NCBI RefSeq assembly: GCF_018128905.1
Contig: NZ_CP063808.1
Span: forward strand, 1,054,001 to 1,118,000
DNA length: 64,000 bases
Origin: Streptomyces sp. A2-16
GTDB lineage: Bacteria; Actinomycetota; Actinomycetes; Streptomycetales; Streptomycetaceae
Direction of reading: 5' to 3'
The notes under the pieces are model-generated. The model searched no databases, was not told where the DNA came from, and saw nothing but the letters and a program-made list of their open reading frames with translations. Positions within the stretch are counted from its first letter, which is position 1. Every line of letters starts with the position of its first letter. Position numbers and translations under genes: made by a program. Positions 52,050 through 60,629 of this stretch are shown here, piece by piece.

Positions 52050-53803
52050 CAGTACTTACGCTCCATCGGCTGGTAGCGGGTCTGGACGACCGGCTTGTAG
52101 TCGAGACGGATCGACTCGGCGCCGTCGTCGCCCACCTCGCGGTACGCCATGGTGTGGCGCATGAAGTTGACGTCGTCGCGGTTCGGGTAGTCCTCGCGGT
52201 AGTGACCGCCGCGGGACTCCTTGCGGGCCAGCGCGGAGACCGCCATGACCTCGGCGAGGTCCAGCAGGTTGCCGAGCTCGATCGCCTCCAGCAGGTCCGT
52301 GTTGAAACGACGGCCCTTGTCCTGGATCGAGACGTTCTTGTAGCGCTCGCGCAGCTCCGCGATCTTCTCGACCGCCGTCTTGATCGTCTGCTCGGTGCGG
52401 AACACCATGACGTTGGCGTCCATGGTCTCCTGCAGCTCGCGGCGGAGCACCGACACACGCTCGGTGCCCGTGGACGAGCGCAGCGCCTCGACCTGGCCGA
52501 CCACCAGCTCCGCCGGGTTCTCCGGCAGCTCGACGTAGTCCGCCTTCTGGCTGTACTCCGCCGCCGCGATGCCGGCCCGCTTGCCGAACACGTTGATGTC
52601 CAGCAGCGAGTTCGTGCCCAGACGGTTCGCTCCGTGCACCGAGACGCACGCGACCTCGCCGGCCGCGTACAGGCCGGGGACGACGGTGGTGTTGTCCGCC
52701 AGGACCTCACCCTCGACGTTCGTCGGGATGCCGCCCATCGCGTAGTGCGCGGTGGGCTGGATCGGGATCGGGTCCGTGTACGGCTCGATACCCAGGTACG
52801 TCCGCGCGAACTCCGTGATGTCGGGCAGCTTGGCGTCCAGCTGCTCCGGCGGGAGGTGCGTGAGGTCGAGGTAGACGTGGTCGCCCTCGGGACCGCAGCC
52901 GCGGCCCTCACGGATCTCCGTGTAGATGGAGCGGGACACGACGTCACGGGACGCGAGGTCCTTCATGACCGGCGCGTACTTCTCCATGAAGCGCTCGCCG
53001 TCCTTGTTGCGGAGGATGCCGCCCTCACCGCGGGCGCCCTCCGTCAGCAGGATGCCCATGCGCCAGATGCCGGTCGGGTGGAACTGGAAGAACTCCATGT
53101 CCTCCAGCGGCAGCCCGCGACGGTAGACGGCGGCCTGGCCGTCACCGGTCAGCGTGTGCGCGTTCGACGTCACCTTGAAGAACTTGCCGCAGCCGCCGGA
53201 CGCGTAGATCACGGCCTTCGCCTGGAAGACGTGGATCTCGCCGGTCGCCAGCTCGTAGGCGACGACACCGGCCGACCGCTTCACGCCGTCGACCTCGGTG
53301 ATCAGCTGGTCCAGGACGTAGAACTCGTTGAAGAACTCCACGCCCTCCTTGACGCAGTTCTGGTACAGCGTCTGGAGGATCATGTGGCCGGTGCGGTCCG
53401 CGGCGTAGCAGGACCGGCGGACCGGGGCCTCGCCGTGGTTGCGCGAGTGACCGCCGAAGCGGCGCTGGTCGATCGTGCCGTTCGGGGTGCGGTTGAACGG
53501 CAGGCCCATCTTCTCCAGGTCGAGGACCGAGTCGATGGCCTCCTTCGCCAGGATCTCGGCGGCGTCCTGGTCGACCAGGTAATCACCGCCCTTGACCGTG
53601 TCGAAGGTGTGCCACTCCCAGTTGTCCTCCTCCACGTTGGCGAGCGCGGCGGCCATGCCGCCCTGCGCGGCGCCCGTGTGGGAGCGGGTGGGGTAGAGCT
53701 TGGTCAGGACCGCGGTGCGGCTGCGCTTCGTCGACTCGATGGCCGCGCGCATGCCCGCGCCACCGGCGCCGACGATGACGGTGTCGTACTTGTGGATCTT
53801 CAT
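52049..53803 (-). CDS. sdhA: Succinate dehydrogenase flavoprotein subunit
   Basis: This 584-residue FAD subunit oxidises succinate to fumarate. The Rossmann motif is [16 protein letters not shown], the covalent FAD histidine is in [11 protein letters not shown], and the substrate/arginine region has [20 protein letters not shown] and [25 protein letters not shown] is near the C-terminus. It follows sdhD by 19 bases and shares one base with sdhB. Nothing unusual was seen; the length is typical of actinobacterial SdhA. Confidence 0.97.
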   Translation of the reverse strand: MKIHKYDTVIVGAGGAGMRAAIESTKRSRTAVLTKLYPTRSHTGAAQGGMAAALANVEEDNWEWHTFDTVKGGDYLVDQDAAEILAKEAIDSVLDLEKMGLPFNRTPNGTIDQRRFGGHSRNHGEAPVRRSCYAADRTGHMILQTLYQNCVKEGVEFFNEFYVLDQLITEVDGVKRSAGVVAYELATGEIHVFQAKAVIYASGGCGKFFKVTSNAHTLTGDGQAAVYRRGLPLEDMEFFQFHPTGIWRMGILLTEGARGEGGILRNKDGERFMEKYAPVMKDLASRDVVSRSIYTEIREGRGCGPEGDHVYLDLTHLPPEQLDAKLPDITEFARTYLGIEPYTDPIPIQPTAHYAMGGIPTNVEGEVLADNTTVVPGLYAAGEVACVSVHGANRLGTNSLLDINVFGKRAGIAAAEYSQKADYVELPENPAELVVGQVEALRSSTGTERVSVLRRELQETMDANVMVFRTEQTIKTAVEKIAELRERYKNVSIQDKGRRFNTDLLEAIELGNLLDLAEVMAVSALARKESRGGHYREDYPNRDDVNFMRHTMAYREVGDDGAESIRLDYKPVVQTRYQPMERKY

Positions 53804-53822
53804 GATTCTCGCAGCCCCGTGC

Positions 53823-54305
53823 CTAGCGGATGTTCGGGTCGAAGGTGAAGATCACCAGCGTGCCCAGCAGGATGGTGAACACCGTGGCGGTGTAGAGCAG
53901 GCCCTTGAGCCACAGCCGGGTGTTCGGGCGCTCCGCGTAGTCGTTGATGATCGTGCGCAGGCCGTTGGCGCCGTGCAGCATCGCGAGCCACAGCATCATC
54001 AGGTCCCAGACCTGCCAGAACGGGGACGCCCAGCGGCCCGCGACGAACGCGAAACCGATCTTCGAGACACCGCCGTCCAGCACCAGCTGGATCAGCAGGT
54101 GGCCGATGACCAGGACGACCAGCACGACACCGGACAGGCGCATGAACAGCCATGCGGCCATCTCGAAGTTGCCACGGGTCGAGCGAGGGGTCTTCTTCGT
54201 GCGCTTGCGCGGGGCCTCGATGAGGGGCGCCGGGTTGTCGACGCCGTAGCCGGAGTCGCCCTCCACGGGGCCGATGCCGGAAGCGGTGGTTTCAGTGGTC
54301 GCCAT
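53823..54305 (-). CDS. sdhD: Succinate dehydrogenase hydrophobic anchor subunit
   Basis: This 160-residue membrane anchor has three helices: [39 protein letters not shown] and [20 protein letters not shown]. His in [10 protein letters not shown] and in MLHGANGLR are candidate heme b ligands. The first 50 residues are a Pro/Thr/Lys-rich cytosolic extension longer than in Escherichia coli SdhD. It is five bases after sdhC and 19 before sdhA. With SdhC it forms the quinone site and heme pocket. Confidence 0.94.
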   Translation of the reverse strand: MATTETTASGIGPVEGDSGYGVDNPAPLIEAPRKRTKKTPRSTRGNFEMAAWLFMRLSGVVLVVLVIGHLLIQLVLDGGVSKIGFAFVAGRWASPFWQVWDLMMLWLAMLHGANGLRTIINDYAERPNTRLWLKGLLYTATVFTILLGTLVIFTFDPNIR

Positions 54306-54310
54306 CGGTA

Positions 54311-54691
54311 TCAGCTCCCGAAGAGTTCACGAGCGGCGTGGCCGAGGACGGGGTAGATCGCCCCGATCATGAGCACGACCCACAGGCCCACGACGGTCCA
54401 GAGCATCTGCTTCTGGTAGCGCGGGCCCTTCGACCAGAAGTCGACGGCGATGACGCGCAGGCCGTTGAGCGCGTGGAAGAGGATGGCGGCCACCAGGCCG
54501 TACTCCAGGCACGCGACGAGCGGGGTCTTGTACGTGGCTACGACCTTGTCGTAGTCCTCGGGGGAGACACGGACGAGAGCGGTGTCCAGCACGTGAACGA
54601 ACAGGAAGAAGAAGATGAGGACGCCGGTGACTCGGTGAGCCACCCAGGACCACATTCCTTCCCGGCCGCGGTACAGCGTTCCAGCCGGCAC
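54311..54691 (-). CDS. sdhC: Succinate dehydrogenase cytochrome b556 subunit
   Basis: This is a 126-residue membrane subunit with three helices. The family signature is SWVAHRVTGVLIFFFLFVHV (RxTG with His) followed by VSPEDYDKVVATYK and LFHALNGLRVIAVDFWSKGP. The two His residues bind heme b. GTG 54691 starts the typical PAGTLYRGREGMWSW. It is the first gene of sdhCDAB; the 190 bases upstream hold the operon promoter, where no strong consensus box was picked out. Confidence 0.95.
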   Translation of the reverse strand: MPAGTLYRGREGMWSWVAHRVTGVLIFFFLFVHVLDTALVRVSPEDYDKVVATYKTPLVACLEYGLVAAILFHALNGLRVIAVDFWSKGPRYQKQMLWTVVGLWVVLMIGAIYPVLGHAARELFGS

Positions 54692-54881
54692 GGAAGTCCC
54701 TCCGGGAGCGGGGTATCGGGGCCAGCCGGCTTGTGCTGTCGGTCGGGCCCGGCCGGGTACGGTCCACCGGCCCCCAGCATCGTAGCGATGCGCTGCCGCT
54801 GGGCTTAGCCGGGGCCTACCTGTGTGATCAAAGTGGCATGCAGATGGCGGAACTGGGAGGCTAATGGGGTGGTCTGTCCCG

Positions 54882-55403
54882 CTATGCGCCCTGCGGCCCC
54901 GCGCCCCTCAGGCACGACACCAGACGTCCTCTGGCCAGTCGGCGGAGTTCCTCCGCCGCCACGACCCGTTCGTCCTCGGGATCGTTTGTCAATCGTGACC
55001 GGATGCCTGCCAGCACATGGTCCAGCGCCTCGTCGGCGGGCAGGCCGTCCAGGCAGATCACGAAGGCGTGGCCGAAGCGGGCCTCGTAGGCCGCGTGGGC
55101 CGCGCCCATGGCCATGTGGGCCGCCGAGTACGCCCCCTCCGGCAGCACGGGGAGCGTCTCGGCCGCGAGGGCCTCGGAGAGATCCGAGGCGGTCAGGTCG
55201 TACGCCGCCTCGTCCGCGGCCGCGAGCAGCGCGTCCACGGTCGGATAGGGGCGGTGGGTCACGACCCGCTCCGCCCAGCGGAGGCTGCCCAGACAGCCCA
55301 GGAGCAGGGGCCGCGCCTCGTCGGCGGGCGCGATGTTGAAGGCGTCCAGGACGGTCGGCAGGGACGGTATGGCCAGTCGGCCGGGAGAATGTGTGGGCGT
55401 CAC
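54882..55403 (-). CDS. OHCU decarboxylase-like protein lacking catalytic segment
   Basis: This 173-residue protein aligns by eye with 2-oxo-4-hydroxy-4-carboxy-5-ureidoimidazoline decarboxylase, which acts on the last intermediate of urate breakdown to allantoin. Matching parts are LDAFNIAPADEARPLLLGC, SLRWAERVVTHRPY, ALLAAADEAAYDLTASDLSE and AAYEARFGHAFVICLDG. The segment that normally follows, with HPRIG and SxxEQ carrying the catalytic His and Glu, is replaced by ETLPVLPEGAYSAAHMAMG and is about 20 residues shorter. It may therefore be inactive or have another role. No other urate-pathway gene is nearby. GTG 55403 starts the conserved region well upstream of the domain. Confidence 0.85.
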   Translation of the reverse strand: MTPTHSPGRLAIPSLPTVLDAFNIAPADEARPLLLGCLGSLRWAERVVTHRPYPTVDALLAAADEAAYDLTASDLSEALAAETLPVLPEGAYSAAHMAMGAAHAAYEARFGHAFVICLDGLPADEALDHVLAGIRSRLTNDPEDERVVAAEELRRLARGRLVSCLRGAGPQGA

Positions 55404-55558
55404 GTGTGTTTCGGCAGAGGAAGCTGTGAGCGGTGTGACGTCACGTTATCGAGTGTGGACATGACCTGTCCGACGGATGCCCGGATTTCACCCTCACGGG
55501 AGAGTTTCGGAACCCCCTGTGGACGCGTGCCCCTCTCCCGAGGCCCTAGGTTGACGAT

Positions 55559-57211
55559 GTGAGCCAGCACAGGAAGCGACCGGAGAAACAGACGCGGGGG
55601 CTGATCGCGGGGGCGGTGGCCGTCACCGTCGCGGCCGGAGTGGGCCTCGGGCTGTGGGCGGGCGGCGACGGCGACCCGGCCGGATCGGCCATGCCCCAGG
55701 CCCAGTCGCCCTCGGGGACCAGAACGGACGGCTCCCGGGCCCCGTCGAGAATCCCGAGCCCGGCCCCCAGCCCCACCCGGTCCTACCCGCTGTCCACCAC
55801 ACCGCGCACCATTCCCGCCGTCCGCGCCCACACCCCGGCGCGCGGCCCCGGCTGGCGTCCCGCCGCCGGCCGGCGCGTGCTCGTGAACGACGCCGACCTC
55901 GCCGACGAGGGGCGCCTGCTCGCCGGTGAACTCGGGCTGACGTACGCCGGGCAGAAGGACGACGTCCGCGCCGGGGACGTACGCCTCACGATCGACGCCG
56001 CCAAGGGGGCGAACCCGGAGTCGTACCGCATGACCGTGCGCGGCGGGCGGGTCGCCATCAGCGGGCCCAGTGACGCGGGCGTGTTCTACGGCACCCGCAC
56101 GCTCAAGCAGGAGGTGCACGGCGGCGGTACGGCGCCGGAGGGCGTCGTGCGCGACGAGCCCGCCAAGCCGGTGCGCGGGTTCTCGCTGGACATCGCGCGC
56201 AAGAACTTCACGGCCGGCTGGATCGAGGACCGGGTCCGGGAGCTGGGCGAGCTGAAGTACAACGAACTCCAGCTGCACTTCTCCGACGACCAGGCGTTCC
56301 GCATCGAGTCCTCCTCGCACCCGGAGATCGTGTCCGCGCAGCACCTGACCAAGGCGCAGGTCAAGAGGATCGTCGCGCTCGCGGCACAGCGGCACATCGC
56401 CGTCGTACCGGAGATCGACTCGCCCGGGCACCTGGGGGCCGTCATCGCCGCGCACCCCGAGCTCCAGCTGCGCAGCGCGGCGGGATACGCGGCGCGCGGG
56501 GCCGTCGACATCTCCAATCCGGCCTCCGCGAAGATCGTGGACGACCTGCTGAACGAGTACGCCGGTCTCTTCCCCGGCGCCGACTGGCACCTCGGCGGGG
56601 ACGAGTACCGCGCGCTGATGGTGTCCAACCCCGAGGGGACCTACCCGCAGCTCGCCACCGCCGCCCGCAAGGCCTACGGCACCGGCGCCACCGTCGAGGA
56701 CCTGACCACGGGCTGGCTCAACGACCGCGCCGAGACCGTCCGGGCGCACGGCAAGACCCCGCGCGCGTGGAACGACGGCTTCTTCCGGAACACCGCCGTC
56801 CGTGCCGCCGGCGACATCCGGGTCGGGTACTGGACGGGCAAGGAGATCGGCGCCCGGCAGCCGGTGGAGTATCTGAGCGCGGGCCGCAAGGTCGTCAACT
56901 ACAACGACGAGTTCCTCTACTACGTCCTCGGGCAGCCCAACAGGTTCTTCTATCCGACGGGGCAGCGGATCTACGAGCAGTGGACCCCGAGAGTCGTCCG
57001 CGGCACGGCGGCCGTCCCGGCCAGGTACGACGACCAGATCCTCGGCGGGTCCTTCGCGGTCTGGTGCGACTTCCCGAACGCGCAGACCCAGGACCAGGTC
57101 TCGGCGGGCATCCGGATGCCGCTGCGGGCGACCGCCCAGAAGCTGTGGGCCCCGGGCAGGCCCGCCCTGACCTGGACCCGGTTCAAGGCGCTCGCGGACC
57201 GGCTGGGCTGA
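55559..57211 (+). CDS. Beta-N-acetylhexosaminidase (GH20 family)
   Basis: This 550-residue exported glycosidase removes terminal N-acetylhexosamine, for example from chitobiose or cell-wall fragments. A signal anchor (GLIAGAVAVTVAAGVGLGLW) is followed by a Pro/Ser-rich linker and the GH20 N-terminal domain. The catalytic barrel has GFSLDIARKNFTAGWI, ELKYNELQLHFSDDQAFRIE, VVPEIDSPGHLGAV and the Asp-Glu pair in WHLGGDEYR. GTG 55559 has no good ribosome site; TTGACG just upstream may be part of a promoter. The stop codon lies inside a 13-bp tandem repeat. Confidence 0.93.
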   Translation: MSQHRKRPEKQTRGLIAGAVAVTVAAGVGLGLWAGGDGDPAGSAMPQAQSPSGTRTDGSRAPSRIPSPAPSPTRSYPLSTTPRTIPAVRAHTPARGPGWRPAAGRRVLVNDADLADEGRLLAGELGLTYAGQKDDVRAGDVRLTIDAAKGANPESYRMTVRGGRVAISGPSDAGVFYGTRTLKQEVHGGGTAPEGVVRDEPAKPVRGFSLDIARKNFTAGWIEDRVRELGELKYNELQLHFSDDQAFRIESSSHPEIVSAQHLTKAQVKRIVALAAQRHIAVVPEIDSPGHLGAVIAAHPELQLRSAAGYAARGAVDISNPASAKIVDDLLNEYAGLFPGADWHLGGDEYRALMVSNPEGTYPQLATAARKAYGTGATVEDLTTGWLNDRAETVRAHGKTPRAWNDGFFRNTAVRAAGDIRVGYWTGKEIGARQPVEYLSAGRKVVNYNDEFLYYVLGQPNRFFYPTGQRIYEQWTPRVVRGTAAVPARYDDQILGGSFAVWCDFPNAQTQDQVSAGIRMPLRATAQKLWAPGRPALTWTRFKALADRLG

Positions 57212-57272
57212 CCGGCTGGGCTGACCGGCTGGGCTGACCGGCCGAGCTGACCGGCCGAGCTGACCGGCCGAG
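57195..57272. repeat. 13-bp tandem repeat over the GH20 gene end
   Basis: Units CTGACCGGCTGGG (57208-57220, 57221-57233) and CTGACCGGCCGAG-type units (57234-57246, 57247-57259, 57260-57272) follow each other without gaps, with a partial unit before 57208. The gene's TGA is the TGA of the first full unit. Because 13 is not a multiple of three, each unit presents the TGA in a new frame. Confidence 0.9.
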
Positions 57273-57425
57273 CCGAGAACCGGCGGTTCCCGGCGATTCC
57301 CTGTGGACGTACGGGGTGGGCGAACCGTATGTTCCGCATGCCGCGCGTGAGGCTCTGGGGAGAACCCGCGCGGCCTGCGGAACATCCGCAGCTCGCTGAA
57401 CATCCACGTCTCGGGGGACCTCACC

Positions 57426-58190
57426 ATGCTCTGCACGCGCTGCCACCACTTCGAAGCCGCACCGGACGGCGTCCTGTGCGCACAGTGCGCCGCCTCGCCC
57501 GGCTTCCAGGCCCCGCCGCCCGGCGCGCCGAAGCTCTGGCTGCGCTCGCCGGTCGGGCTCGGGCGGGCCACCGCGATACTCCTGGCGGTGACCGCGGCCG
57601 TCGACGTGTTCGCCCTCGGCGCCGACCTCTACCTGTACGACGTCACGGGCGACATCCTCGGGGGCGGCACCGGTGCCGCCGTACGGGACCGGTCCGACCT
57701 GGCGGACACGCTCACCGACGCGGCCGGTGTCGCCCAGGGGCTCATGCTGTTCGTCTGCGCCGTCGTCTTCGTGATCTGGCTGTGGCGGGTCCGGCGCAAC
57801 GCCGAGGTGTTCGCCCCCGACGGGCACCGCAAGGCGCGCGCCTGGGTGATCGCCGGCTGGGTCGTGCCGATCGCGAGCCTGTGGTACCCGCGCCGGGTCG
57901 TCGTCGACATCTGGGACGCCAGCAGCACGCGGGAGAAGCCCGAGGGGCATGGCCTGATCAACGCCTGGTGGACGCTGTGGCTCATCTCGAACACGGTGGG
58001 GCAGGTCCTGTACGCCGCGTTCGACGAGGCCGACACCGCGCAGCGGATCCACGACTCCACGGCGCAGATGATGGCCGCGGACGGTCTGGACCTCGTGGCC
58101 GCCCTGCTCGCCGCCGCGCTCGTGCTGCGGCTGACCCGGATGCAGGACGAGAAGGCCCGGCGGGGACCGGCGGTACCCGCCGGAGTGTGA
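57426..58190 (+). CDS. DUF4328 family membrane protein
   Basis: This 254-residue protein starts with a small zinc ribbon (LCTRCHHFEAAP with LCAQCAAS), then has the DUF4328 arrangement of about four helices: ATAILLAVTAAVDVFALGAD, LMLFVCAVVFVIWLWRVRR, WVIAGWVVPIASLWYPRRVV and INAWWTLWLISNTVGQV. The segment GHRKARAWVIAGWVVPI is characteristic of this family. Function is unknown. ATG 57426 is the first codon before the Cys pairs, giving the zinc ribbon intact. Confidence 0.9.
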   Translation: MLCTRCHHFEAAPDGVLCAQCAASPGFQAPPPGAPKLWLRSPVGLGRATAILLAVTAAVDVFALGADLYLYDVTGDILGGGTGAAVRDRSDLADTLTDAAGVAQGLMLFVCAVVFVIWLWRVRRNAEVFAPDGHRKARAWVIAGWVVPIASLWYPRRVVVDIWDASSTREKPEGHGLINAWWTLWLISNTVGQVLYAAFDEADTAQRIHDSTAQMMAADGLDLVAALLAAALVLRLTRMQDEKARRGPAVPAGV

Positions 58191-58275
58191 CGGATTTGGT
58201 CCGTCCTGCTGCGAACTGCCGTACGAATGTGGTGTATTCGGGCCCTGACGGTACCGAGCAGCCGGGGGGCCGGGG

Positions 58276-58779
58276 ATGGGCTACTGGGGTTACTTCGTCG
58301 TGGGCCGCGGGGAGCGGCCGCTGGCCGAGCTGGACGCGCTGGCCGGCGCCGAGGGCATGGTCCTGCGCGAGTCGGCGCCCGGCGGATGGCAGGTCTGGGA
58401 GTACGCGAGCGGCGAGGGCGACGTCGGCAACATGAACGCCCTCGCCCTGGAGACCGGTTCACCCGCGCTCTTCGGATACGTCATGGACAGCGCGTCCGTG
58501 GCGGTGGAGGCGGCGGGGCCGGAGAGCGGGGCCTGGACGACCTGTCTGGCCCGCGCCGCCATGGCCGGGTTCATCGGGGGCGGCGAGGAGGGGCTGAACC
58601 TGGACGACTACTTCCTCGAACCCCGCGACGCGGCCGTGCGGGCCGTGGCCTGGGCCGCGGAGGCGGGGCACCAAGTGGCCGAGGGGCCGCTGCTCGACGT
58701 ACTGGGCGCCGAACCCGACCCATTGGCCGAAAACCTCTTCTTCCGTATGCTCGACCGACTCGGTGTGGTGCCCCTGTGA
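58276..58779 (+). CDS. Hypothetical protein
   Basis: This is a 167-residue soluble protein that I do not recognise. It opens MGYWGYFVVGRGERPLAELD and contains GWQVWEYASGEGDVGNMNAL, SGAWTTCLARAAMAGFIGGG and LFFRMLDRLGVVP. The opening is typical of a Streptomyces-specific group of small acidic proteins. ATG 58276 follows a GGGG-rich stretch. It stands 85 bases after the DUF4328 gene and 76 before the next gene on the same strand, so the three may be one unit. Confidence 0.82.
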   Translation: MGYWGYFVVGRGERPLAELDALAGAEGMVLRESAPGGWQVWEYASGEGDVGNMNALALETGSPALFGYVMDSASVAVEAAGPESGAWTTCLARAAMAGFIGGGEEGLNLDDYFLEPRDAAVRAVAWAAEAGHQVAEGPLLDVLGAEPDPLAENLFFRMLDRLGVVPL

Positions 58780-58855
58780 CACTCCCGGGCCATCGCGCGC
58801 AGTAAGGGGAAGTGCGGGTTCCGTTAGGGAATACCGCTTGGCGAGGGAGGCGTGG

Positions 58856-59440
58856 ATGAGTCTGGTGGAGCTGATCGGCCAGGCCGACGAACGCGGACTG
58901 GCCGCCAGCGGGTTGGCTTGTTTGGATCGGTGCGTGCCACTGCTCGGCGGCGACGACGAGGTGCTCCGGCCGCTGTGGGCGGGGCTCGCGGACGACGCCG
59001 GGGCCGAGGAGTGGGGCGAACGGCTGGAGCAGGTGCGGGGGAAGCTGGGCGGCGGCGAGGAGTTCGGGCCGGCCGACGAGGAGTGCTCCGGCGAGGACGA
59101 GGCCGTGCTGATGGCCCGTCGGATGCTCGCCGCCGCGCCGGTCGAACGATCCGCCGCCGCGGTCCGGGAGTGGGCCGACACCTGCTCGGTCGCCGCGCTG
59201 CGGATCCACCGGCTGCTCGATCCCCTGAAGGACGCCGGCGACTCGGTCGACGCCCGCCGCGAGGGCCGTACGGAGGGCATGTCCCCGCTCGTCGCTGCCG
59301 AACTGCGCCGCCAGATCACCGTCCTGGAACTCCTCGCAGGACACGGCCCGGCAGGACTGCGCCCGGCCCTGGAGGTCTCGACCGAGGGCCGGCGGGTGCT
59401 GCGCGCGGTGGTGTCCCGCAGGAGCCGCCGGCGGGGGTGA
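58856..59440 (+). CDS. Hypothetical protein
   Basis: This 194-residue soluble protein has a mainly helical pattern: LVELIGQADERGLAASGLAC, DDEVLRPLWAGLADDAGAEE, EAVLMARRMLAAAPVERSAA and EWADTCSVAALRIHRLLDPL. I do not recognise a family. A clear GGGAGG precedes ATG 58856. A string of charged residues near the end (VSRRSRRRG) could bind nucleic acid. It lies on the same strand as the two preceding genes. Confidence 0.8.
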   Translation: MSLVELIGQADERGLAASGLACLDRCVPLLGGDDEVLRPLWAGLADDAGAEEWGERLEQVRGKLGGGEEFGPADEECSGEDEAVLMARRMLAAAPVERSAAAVREWADTCSVAALRIHRLLDPLKDAGDSVDARREGRTEGMSPLVAAELRRQITVLELLAGHGPAGLRPALEVSTEGRRVLRAVVSRRSRRRG

Positions 59441-59467
59441 GCACCGGTGGCTCGGTGGTGAAGCGGC

Positions 59468-59929
59468 TCAGTGGATCAGCCACTTGACCACCGCGTCCCC
59501 GTACTGCGCCGTCTGCCCGTAGAACGCCGTCAGATCCCGGTGCGCCGCCGCGAACACGCCCCGCGCCTCGCGTTCCGCGGCCGCGCCGCCGTGTCTTGGC
59601 AGCAGCTCCTCGCGGGCGATCACCCACAGGGCCTCGAAGTCGGCCGCGTCCAGGTAGGTCGAGACGCGGTTGGCCCGGGCCGCGGTCAGCAGCAGGAAGG
59701 GCGGCTTGTCGTGGTCGCCCGGGTAGACGGGCAGGCCGCCGAGGACCACCTCGGCGCCGGCGTAGAGGAGTTCGTGGTCCAGATAGGACTTGTCCAGCAC
59801 CTCCTCCCGGTGCCGTCCTATGCGGTCGCGCACGGCGTCCCAGTCGTCCTCGAACAGCCGTTGCATCCAGTTCGCGCTGTTGCGCAGGGCCGAGGGCGGC
59901 ACCGCGCGGAGATGGAAGTAGTCGCTCAT
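59468..59929 (-). CDS. DUF1877-like protein
   Basis: This 153-residue protein begins MSDYFHLRAVPPSALRNSAN and continues WMQRLFEDDWDAVRDRIGRH, the start pattern of DUF1877/YfbM-like proteins. LDHELLYAGAEVVLGGLPVY and VSTYLDAADFEALW also fit. DUF1877 proteins are small, soluble and of unknown role. The start at 59929 is taken from this family pattern; a GTG at 59965 is a possible alternative. It ends near the convergent hypothetical gene with 27 bases between. Confidence 0.8.
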   Translation of the reverse strand: MSDYFHLRAVPPSALRNSANWMQRLFEDDWDAVRDRIGRHREEVLDKSYLDHELLYAGAEVVLGGLPVYPGDHDKPPFLLLTAARANRVSTYLDAADFEALWVIAREELLPRHGGAAAEREARGVFAAAHRDLTAFYGQTAQYGDAVVKWLIH

Positions 59930-60094
59930 CAGAGACAGGAGCGCAGGGGAGCGGGGAATCGTCACTCTGCCGTCAACCTCGCTGCCGAAAGGGTCCTGTG
60001 ACCGTCCGGCAAGGGATACGGCGAAGGTGCGTCGGTCCTGCGGAAGGTCCCCGATTCACGTGACGAAACACCTCGCCAGAACGCTTATCCCCGT

Positions 60095-60535
60095 GTGACG
60101 ACTGATGTGACGGCTCATACGACAGCTCATGTGACGACCCGCCAGACATCCGCGCCCACCCCCAGACACCACGCCGCGGCCAAGCCCGTGCGCTGGGCGG
60201 CCGACGCGGTGTCGGCCCTGCGCGAGGGCGCCCGCGTCCGGCTCGACTACTCGGCGCAGAGCCTGTGGCGCGTCGACCGGCTGATCGAGGAGATACGGCG
60301 GGAAGGCGCGCCGTACGCCGCCGTGGAGACCGTGCTGCGCGGGTTCGGCGCCTACGCCGGTGAGGTCGTCGTCCGTCAGACCGGTGCCGAGTGGTGGACG
60401 AGCGGCGGCGAGCACTGGGTCCGTACGCCCGACGGACGGCTGTGGGACCCGGTGGACGAGGCCCGCCGCTGCTTCGCCGGGGACGGCTCGCTGCGGCTGC
60501 TGTGCCGGGACGCGACGGGTGGCGTGCGGCGCTGA
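60095..60535 (+). CDS. Hypothetical protein
   Basis: This is a 146-residue protein of unknown family. The first 30 residues are Thr/His-rich and low in complexity (TTDVTAHTTAHVTTRQTS), coded by repeated GTGACG/GCTCAT units that offer several GTG start choices. The conserved-looking part starts VRWAADAVSALREGARVRLD, continues RVDRLIEEIRREGAPYAAV, and has EWWTSGGEHWVRTPDG. A domain of roughly 110 residues is probable. The true start could be 20 residues further in. It is divergent from the DUF1877-like gene and convergent with the amidase. Confidence 0.75.
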   Translation: MTTDVTAHTTAHVTTRQTSAPTPRHHAAAKPVRWAADAVSALREGARVRLDYSAQSLWRVDRLIEEIRREGAPYAAVETVLRGFGAYAGEVVVRQTGAEWWTSGGEHWVRTPDGRLWDPVDEARRCFAGDGSLRLLCRDATGGVRR

Positions 60536-60561
60536 CCCTCCACGTCGTGGTGAACGCGGAA

Positions 60562-60601
60562 CGGGCGTCCGCTCCCCGGGACGCGGGGAAGCGGACGCCC
60601 G
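60562..60601. terminator. Strong bidirectional terminator
   Basis: CGGGCGTCCGCT (60562-60573) pairs perfectly with AGCGGACGCCCG (60590-60601), with CCCCG/CGGGG extending the stem inward. It lies between the convergent ends of the hypothetical gene at 60535 and the amidase gene at 60630. Confidence 0.88.
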
Positions 60602-60629
60602 AGCCGGTGGCCACGCCGGGCCGGGGGCC

